64,000 nucleotides of DNA, taken from Diplolepis rosae. Lineage: Eukaryota; Arthropoda; Insecta; Hymenoptera; Diplolepididae. Each line of letters starts with the position of its first letter. Position 1 is the first letter of the stretch. Made by a program: the position numbers and the translations under genes. The notes beneath the pieces were generated by a model. That model searched no databases and was not told the DNA's origin. It was given only the letters and a program-made list of their open reading frames with translations. The stretch covers positions 62,001 to 126,000 of the forward strand of contig JAPYXD010000275.1 in NCBI GenBank assembly GCA_030998225.1, written 5' to 3'. This document shows positions 56,751 to 64,000 of this stretch, piece after piece.

Positions 56751-57387
56751 TATCCAAAAGAGAAGATCATTTCCGTTTTAGGCTGTCTAGGGCTTAACTA
56801 TACTGAACATTTTAACGATGGTATGTTTAAAAAATTACAAACTTCCCTCATTAAATATCGAAGTGATGTATTTTTTATATCTAATATTAGGATAAGAGCA
56901 TTTGATGAAAAATTGTTTTTTTCAACAAAAAAAATTGATTTTGTTGTGCCAAAATAGCTTTTTATGAAAACCAATCTTTTGATCGAATTCTCTTATCTCA
57001 ATTATAACAATTTTCTACTACGCTTATTAATCTGCCCAAATGGCTTCAAAAATTATAATCTTTTTATTAATTTTATCATCAATTAAAATTTTTATTTATT
57101 TTGTGATATAACTATAACAACAGGGAAATAATTAGAGCAAGGCTTGATGATTTTTTATCTGTCACCTGGGGAACGCAGAAATTTGGATAAAAAAATCAGT
57201 CACCGGTGACAGGGCACAGAGAACCCATTCGTGTTTATACCATGACACTACTCATCCTCTTAAGGCGACGGGGTGACTATAATCACGAAAGGGTCATGAA
57301 AACCCTCTTCTACAATATGAAGCCGGGGCTGCGCTTAAACATACGTCTGAAAGAGGCCTCGATCCCTTAAAAGCTCATCCAACATTT

Positions 57388-57642
57388 GTGAGGGAAGGAT
57401 GCTGCTGGAAGTGCGGACAAAGAAGGCATAACAGACTTAAATACCGCAACCAACCAAAGAAGTTCTGTTCCTGGTGTGGAAAAGAAGACATCCTGACGAG
57501 AGACTGCCAATGTCCAAAGCCAGGAAACGCCACGGGGACCGAGCTAACACAATCTGCAGCCCGTTCCGGAAAAGTTACAGCGCAGAACAGAGAGTTTTCA
57601 TCAGGGTCAAATAGGCGCCCAGTGGACCATAACATTAGTTGA
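57388..57642 (+). pseudogene. Gag zinc-knuckle region of the gypsy element
   Basis: CWKCGQRRHNRLKYR (second half of the knuckle altered) and CSWCGKEDILTRDC, followed by a linker; a frame change then leads into a protease-like LVDPGSVRSYVG (DTG changed to DPG) near 57640. Confidence 0.6.
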
Positions 57643-57879
57643 CCCTGGGTCCGTTCGTTCGTATGTAGGCAAGAAGACAGGTCAACTCAAGATATTCTAA
57701 AATGGAATAAACATTACACCCAATGGCAACTAGGAAGAGAATTATGCCTGCGCCATCGAGGGCCCGATCATGACGACAAACCTGGAAAAGTGTAAACGAG
57801 CGCAAGCCGAAAAGTTCCTGAAAGGGCAGCTAAATCGATTCAACAAGATCAAGGAAGTCAACCCCTCGTAAAACATGAG

Positions 57880-58935
57880 ATAAGATTCGAAGGCTCGACA
57901 CCAATCAAACAACGGTACCGCCCAAGAAACCCAGCCATGCAGAAAATAGTCGACCAGGAACTAAAACGAATGTTTAATCCACTAGCCCTTACAGCTCAAC
58001 TGTCATCACAACCCGCCGAAAACACGGCAAGCCCAGATTTTGCGTCGACATCCAAAAACTTAACAACGTCACCAAAAGGGATGCCTACACGCTATTACAA
58101 GTTAACGCTACACTAGATAAACTCCGAGGGACCAGGTATCTTTCCACTATAGACCTCAAAAATGGATAGTGGAACGTACCATTAACAGAAGGGAACAAAC
58201 CAATCACCGCGTCTACCGTTTCCGTAAGAGGACTTTTCGAATCTAATGTTATGCCATTCGGCCTGCATTCCGCGCTGCCTTCATTCCAAAGACTCCTAGA
58301 CCGGGTCATTACATCAGATATGGCTCTGCACACTTTCGCTTATCTAGACGACATAGTGCTATGTACTGCGACCTTCAAAAAACACATTGAAGTTTTGGGA
58401 AAAGTATTCCAGAATTTATATAACCCCAGATTAAAGCCCAACCCGGAAAAATGAAAATTCTCCCGGCCAAACTCAAATATCTAAGGTATATTGTAGACAA
58501 ACAGGGACTCAGGACAGATCCAGATAAAGTGGCTGTGATCAAGAACTTGTCCCCATTGAGAAATCTAAAATAGGCAAGCCGTTTCCTGAAGCTGATATCA
58601 TGGTACCGCTGATTTACCATATTAAGGACGTCGCCCACATAGCCACTCCTTTGCACCGACTACTAAAAGAGAGAGTTAAATGGTAGTGGACCGAAGATCA
58701 GCAAAAAGCTTTTGATAGGCTCAAGGGAAGCTTTATCGCTGCATCGGTATTAGTCTGTCCAGACTGGAATGAGCCATTTACCCTCCAGACTGACTCAAGC
58801 TGGAAAGGCCATGGAGACGCCCTCTCACAACAAGAGGAAGACGAAGAGCGAATAATTGTCTACGCCAGTCAATCATCAACAAAAGCCGAGCGAAATTATT
58901 CAACAACTGCACTTGAATGCTTAGTGGTCAAATGA
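57880..58935 (+). pseudogene. Reverse transcriptase and RNase H of the gypsy element
   Basis: RT starts at about 57895 (TPIKQRYRPRNPAM). VMPFGLHSALPSFQRLLD and the catalytic YLDD block (about 58340-58355) are in one open piece (58251-58454). RNase H-like text follows (FTLQTDSSWKGHGDALSQ, 58780-58830, and AERNYSTTALECL, about 58885-58925). Stops at about 58167, 58453 and 58684 plus frameshifts. Confidence 0.7.
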
Positions 58936-60109
58936 GGCACATGAAACACCAAAAATTGGGGATAAAGTCCTGAAGAAGACCCAATACCTCTCGGATAATG
59001 ATGCGGGGAGATAACAACACCACGTGCACATTAGCAAGCTGAAGCCATACCACTAGCGCCTTAACAGGCGGCAGCGCCACCCGAACCAGTACCACCAGTA
59101 CCCATAATCACTATACCCGGGAGTCCCACTATTAGGCTAACGGGTGGTGCCATGAAACATTGGGTTGCCATCGACGGGAAGAAATACGCCCTCCGACTAA
59201 ACAAGGATGGGACCCTGCGCAGCTTTATATACTAAAATTTGTGTAAGTCCCTCATTTTATGTTATACCACGTGTGCGATAAATTGTGTAAACAAACGAAA
59301 GAGCGAAAGTTTGATCCGGCGAACTTTCGGTCTCCGAGATAAGGGGAGTGTCAAACGGATCGTATATCACCACTACGTCGCAGCTCCGACACGCAGCTAC
59401 CTTTTCCACTCTGTACGGAAGGCAGTTCGCCTGGGGCTGCGATCCGGGTCACACTGGAGCGTCACTCTGGACAGACGTCAAGCAAGTGTCTCTCCATTAT
59501 GGGTGTCTCCGACACCGATCGCTTCCATACTTGGTGGAGCCGGACCGAGCGTCAACGAATGGGTGCCTCCAAGATCGATTCTTGGTGGAAACTGACATTC
59601 AGCACCCGGTACCCCTGGCTAGGTGCTGCTCCAGGTGAAGCCAGGTTTTTCGCGACGTAACAAACGCACCGTGCCCACGTCAAGTAACGAGTGAGTCTCC
59701 CCATGATTGGTCCTCGTTGAAAAGCAGAGCTCGATGTCAGGTACCCGTGATTGAATTCAGACCGGGCCTGGTTACCAACCGATCACCTGGAGATGACGTT
59801 TCGAACGTCCATGGTCGGCCTTCGACGTGGGCCGAGGCTCAATGTTAGGCTCCCCTGAATGACTTTGGCTCCAGTGTCAACAGGATAACCATTGCCGACT
59901 AGATCGAACGTGAACCACGAGACCTGGGACCTATCATAGCCGCACCGAATTCCGAACTGTGGGTACCCCCGTAGCCGGCCTTCGGTATCTCCCATGAGCG
60001 GGCATTAAGCGTCAGATGCCCCTGACTGGGCGCAGCTCAGTCGAGACTAACTCTATCGGCCATCTCCGCAAGCAACCGCACGACACCGAACTAGAATGAA
60101 AGACACCGA

Positions 60110-60240
60110 ACTTTACCAGAATGTTACCAAACGTTACCAAACGGCACCAAACGTTACTAGATGTTACCAGATGTAACCAGATGTAACCGGATGGCGCCGA
60201 ACGTTACCAGGTGTCACCAGATGTTACGGAACGACACCAA
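60110..60240 (+). repeat. Minisatellite, ACGTTACCAA units
   Basis: About ten imperfect 10-12-bp units (AACGTTACCA, AGATGTTACC, AGATGTAACC) inside the GC-rich tail. Confidence 0.7.
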
Positions 60241-60939
60241 ATTATCAAAGCACCGTCGAACAAGCTTGCCTCTGGAGCAAAGGCGATTACCATTGGCCAC
60301 CTGAATACCACCATGGCTGAGGTTCCAGGATGCCAACCAGACCCTTGACTAACTGACGAACCGACCTGATAAGAACTTAAGGTGAGCAGGCCCCCCGAGG
60401 AGAACCGGGAACCGGGCTTCGTGTCATGAATTGTAAACCTCCGATTCACTTACGTTTCCAGATTTATATTGTTGTTCAGAAATAATTAAACGACGACAAC
60501 GACAGATGGTAAAATCTCCGAACCGACAACAGCGAGGCCTATGCCCGCGCAAACATATCGTTTCAAAATCCAAACGGTCAAAAAATAACTAAGCTGGTAA
60601 TTTATTAGTCCGCAGAGTCACCCAAAAACGGCGTTTTAACATTAAATTAAAAATTTGAGGGATTTTGAAAATTCACTATGACACGATGTTTTGCACCCCC
60701 CAATTTTTTGAGTCGACGGTTCTTCGCAATTCAAGGGCCCGAGTAGCACTCCATTGCCAAGTTTAGACTACTCTCACCCGCTCTCTATATATGTTCATAC
60801 CGGAAGTCAACTTTATACATATAATGTTGGGAGTGGATAGATCGTTTGGATTAAAATATTAATTTCAAATTGATTTTTCACAATGCTTTATTTCGAATAA
60901 ATTTAGTTCACAATAAATAATATTTTTTTAAAATTTCTG

Positions 60940-61015
60940 TGGAAAAAGGAACGCTTCCACTCCGCTGGGTATCGAGCCCAGGACCTTTCAATTGCCAGGG
61001 CATTCTTTCTATTTT
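60940..61015 (-). other. tRNA-like fragment
   Basis: On the minus strand CTGGG-CTCGATA-CCCAG has a T-arm shape and GGCTCGATACC is close to a polymerase III B box. No matching anticodon or D arm could be folded, so it is a tRNA-derived remnant or SINE piece at best. Confidence 0.3.
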
Positions 61016-61029
61016 AAACATAAATCTAC

Positions 61030-62470
61030 TCACAAAAAGTTTTTATATTGAGATAAATTTTTTTAAATCAACAAGCCCGTGAAATAATGTGTGTTACAGA
61101 AAAAGCCTTCTCTCGATAGGAAGAAAATTTTTAGTTTACTCTTTTTTTCAATTGAACAAATATTTGGGATGTTTTATAGATAATTTTTGAGTTAAAAACA
61201 GAGATTTTTTTAATTGAATTTTTTTGTTTAATTGGAGAATTATTTCTGACAAAAATATCACTCTGATTGAATTGGAATAGCATAATTTATTCAATTTTAA
61301 ACAAAGAATTTGTTACATTCCAATTTGTTATTTTTTTCAGTCAACATATCTTTATGTGAAAATTTTAATTAAAGAAATATGCTAAACAAACGGTTTTATT
61401 GATTTGAATATAATTTTTCTCTGATTGAAATATCGTCCATTTGAAAAACTTGGAACATGTAATCGGGACCAAATCAAACCTTTACACATGGTCGTAACAT
61501 TTCTCACAAAACAAACGTACAAACGAAAACCAATGAACAAGAAGTAGTAATCAGACGAACAAAAATTGTTAAGTAATAAAACTTGTAGGCATTTTTTAAA
61601 AATTAATTTAAACAAATTCGGTATAGCAACATATTACACTGTAAAGAATATCTGGGATTTTCCCAAGAGTTTTCTTGATCTGAAGCAGAAATTTTGCCCA
61701 GTAACTTTCATGTCCCTGCCTACTGAGCATCTAAAAAGAAATGTCACTAATGGAAAATACGAATTGCTATTGTTGATGCATTATAACTTTTATGTTTTTC
61801 TTGCTTATTTAATAAACTGTAGTATTATTTTAATGAAATTTTTTCTTTAATTTCAAAAAATGTTTGCTTTATTTTACATGAATTCAGCTATATGTGCTAT
61901 GAATAATATAAAAAATTTTATTTGATTTTAATGATATATTCCTCAAACAAATAAAACTTAGATAATTTTGTATTTTTCAAATTTGTGCAAAAAAAATTGA
62001 AGCCGGAAGAAATTAGTTTTTTGCAGGAAATATAATTTTTTGTTTGAAGACGTTGGAAAAATATGCTTGAGTTTTATTCAGAAAAATCTGAAAAAAATGT
62101 TTACTGTGTATTTCACAGGAACTTATTTTGTAGAATTAAACGTATTGTATGAATCTTGCAGTATTAGTTGTATATACTTGTCGAATTGAAAGCTTAGATA
62201 CATATGCCATGTTCGATAAACATAAACAAATAGTGACCTTAATATTAAAAGATAATTATTTGTAAAGATGCTACTCAATAAAAAATTTTGTTAATGCGGT
62301 TGAAGAATTTATTTCATTCAACCAAAGATGCATCTTTGGCTGAAAGATGAAATAATATAATCAAATAAAACCGTGGTTTGTTTGATGACGATGTGGCCGA
62401 ATCGAAGAAATATTATCGTCGTTTCAGACAGAAATTTAGGTTCATTCAACTGAGTGAACTGGTCGGATCA
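61030..62470. other. No supported gene
   Basis: AT-rich. A plus-strand frame at 61566-61850 has a possible acceptor (CTGTAAAG, 61645) and reads WDFPKSFLDLKQKF, but has no donor, homology or partner exons. Degenerate GATTNAACCAAA words at 62280-62470 recur at 1890-1970 and 54700-54960. Confidence 0.4.
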
Positions 62471-62476
62471 AATATA

Positions 62477-62882
62477 TTATTCTATGGGTTTAACTTTTGG
62501 GCTGTTAAACAAGTATTTAGTCAAACCATTCAATAGTGAGCGCTTTCTATAACGCACGTTGAGATATTTACGTCTTGGGTAAATGTCGGTATAAAAAATG
62601 TAAGTCATATATTTATGTTTAGCATCAGGTTCACTTAATTCATCTTGAACAACTCCTTTAGCAATTGCAAAAAGTTCTTTTTCAAACATCATAAATCCTC
62701 CAAAGTATGACTGAAATATTGAAGAGTATATTTGTTATTATTTTCTAATTTCCTTATACAAGAGTTGTTATAAATCAAGTAATTACAAAATCCACAATTG
62801 TTCCATTGCTTCCAATCGTGAATATTGAATTTGCTCCATCACTCTTAATAGTCACCCCTTCGTCGATTCTGATTTGTTTATT
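62477..62882 (-). CDS. S1-like serine protease homologue, copy C (last two exons, partial)
   Basis: Exon 4 is 62882-62787 (96 bp, acceptor TTGCAG, donor GTAATTAC). The terminal exon is 62710-62477 (234 bp with stop). The protein reads NKQIRIDEGVTIKSDG through SYFGGFMMFEKELFAI to DIYPRRKYL with a longer basic tail. Phe stands where the catalytic serine would be. Exons 1-3 must lie beyond position 64000; I saw no exon 3 candidate between 62883 and 64000. It is more diverged than A and B are from each other, so it is an older copy. The intron between these exons is only 76 bp, possibly close to the ancestral state before insertions. Confidence 0.65.
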
Positions 62883-63305
62883 CTGCAACACAACAAATTT
62901 ATATCACGCTTAAAGAAAAGTTTGGTTAATTTGGTGAAAACTTGGTTTCATCAATTTAAATAAATACATTAATATGAGTCAACCAACATTTTTTGTAGAT
63001 TAAAAAATTTTACATATTTAATCAAAAGTTTTCCTTGATTCAATCAAGATTCTGTTAAATAAGCCGAAATTGGTTATGATGAATTGAAAAACTTTTTTAA
63101 TCATTTCTACGTGGACATTAGAAATTTGATTTTAAATTTGGTGCCTTTCTTAAAAACGAAAGTAGTTGGTTCACCCATAGACTTTTTTCAATGTATGTGC
63201 TTGCGAAAAAATTTTGCCAGGTCATTAAAATAATAAAGTTAAAGCAAAAAGTAAACTTATGTGGATTTATAGAATAATGGCAATATATCTTTGCAGTACA
63301 GGGCA

Positions 63306-63950
63306 AGTACCCTGAAACCACGTCTAACAAAAATTGCATCTGAAATTTGAGCAAATCGTTTGCATAAACTTTGCATGTAATAAGTGCAAGGTTGCGTCTG
63401 TCATTTTGTATCAATTTCGTTCAAATTTTTCTTTTATTTCTAAGTAATTCTTCTTAATTTTTAATAGAAAATTAACTTTATTTACAATTTTTTTTCCTTT
63501 TTTTTCTTTTTTTTTTTTAATAAATGTACTTTGACATTTTATAGAAACATATTTTTCATAAATTTCATTATTCGTCGAAGTTTCACAGAATATATCGAAG
63601 AAAAATCTTTATATATTGAATATTTGGATTGGATGTATACAATTGTATATTTATTTTTAAAAAAATTTTTTAAAAAAATATATATATATAATTATTAATA
63701 TTATTATAATCATAAATGTAATAATATATTATTATATTATAATATAATACGATATATTATTTAATAATAAGTAATAAATTAAAAAAGTTAATAAAAAATA
63801 TTTCTGTTTATTGCATTGAAATTTATTTCAAATTTCGCGCCAGATTTACATAAATTTTGCATGTTATGACGTACGCAACCTTACACAAAATTTACACAAA
63901 TCTGTGAAGATAAAAAAGTTTTGCATGCAAAATGTGTTATCAGGGTACTC
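63306..63950. mobile_element. MITE, AGTACCCTGA ends
   Basis: Ends AGTACCCTGAAACCACG and, inverted, AGTACCCTGATAACACA. Internal inverted words around TTTGCATG and GCAACCTT. Holds a TA-rich stretch (63640-63790). Confidence 0.45.
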
Positions 63951-64000
63951 TTAGTCAATATTCCTAATATTGTTCTAAGGCCAAGAGAATTAAAATATCA

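Larger units (their letters stand above)
57300..60490 (+). mobile_element. Ty3/gypsy retrotransposon, degenerate
   Basis: Coding remnants in the order gag knuckles, protease, RT, RNase H, then integrase C-terminal text directly after RNase H, so the integrase core is deleted. GC-rich unlike its flanks. LTRs could not be delimited. 59240-60490 is GC-rich non-coding tail or LTR, ending in text with TTGTTGTTCAGAAATAATTA. Limits approximate. Confidence 0.7.

Noticed and set aside
57375..57635. 86-aa minus-strand frame
   Set aside because: Antisense of the gypsy gag zinc-knuckle frame.
58085..58656. Minus-strand frames over the gypsy RT
   Set aside because: The YLDD-containing RT frame is on the plus strand; these are shadows.
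60940..61015. Functional tRNA gene
   Set aside because: Only a T-arm-like part fits; no anticodon or D arm pairs, so it is kept only as a tRNA-like fragment.
63640..63790. TA-rich stretch as an origin or AT-hook region
   Set aside because: Simple low-complexity TA repeats in an already AT-rich region; nothing supports a function.

Overview
The window is AT-rich eukaryotic DNA, most likely from an arthropod and probably an insect. Spliced genes with GT-AG introns, TATA-box promoters, mariner/DD41D/pogo-type DNA transposons, R1-like and I-like LINEs and a Ty3/gypsy element all point that way. A TE-rich hymenopteran would fit, but the sequence does not prove the order. There is no sign of bacterial organisation.

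The only host genes I can support are tandem copies of one minus-strand gene. It encodes a secreted protein of about 273 aa that reads as an S1 (trypsin-like) fold which has lost its catalytic residues. Copy A has exons at 10830-10776, 7800-7454, 6326-6210, 2103-2008 and 1400-1194. Copy B has exons at 42339-42285, 31568-31222, 30891-30775, 24416-24321 and 21113-20919. Exons 1-4 have identical lengths in A and B. Copy C enters from the right edge with only its last two exons (62882-62787 and 62710-62477). A divergent plus-strand exon lies head-to-head with exon 1 of both A and B.

A and B belong to a segmental duplication: unit 1 is about 1-11350 and unit 2 about 19127-42848. Almost all length differences between the units are transposon insertions, so each unit supplies the empty site for insertions in the other. 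Intron 2 is 1127 bp in A and 330 bp in B, and the difference equals the 797-bp element in A. Intron 4 shrinks to about 360 bp in both once three elements are subtracted.

Layout. 1-11350: unit 1, with gene A, a mariner, foldback elements and an I-like LINE. 11457-15015: a 1.78-kb direct tandem duplication whose units each carry two foldback MITEs. 15045 to about 19080: an internally deleted R1-like LINE on the minus strand. 19127-42848: unit 2, with gene B, DD41D transposons, a 2.66-kb composite palindrome, a P-like element and a second R1-like LINE on the plus strand. 42945-53381: two TTAA-type MITEs flanking an 8.6-kb TTAA transposon with about 600-bp inverted repeats, a decayed unclassified transposase and three further nested elements. 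54.0-56.1 kb: two large foldback elements. 57.3-60.5 kb: a broken Ty3/gypsy element with a GC-rich tail. 60.5-64 kb: AT-rich DNA with gene C and one MITE.

The most unusual items are the catalytically dead protease family with a possible second terminal exon, the TTAA transposon with an unclassified transposase, the composite palindrome, and the P-like element whose empty site is preserved in the paralogous unit.
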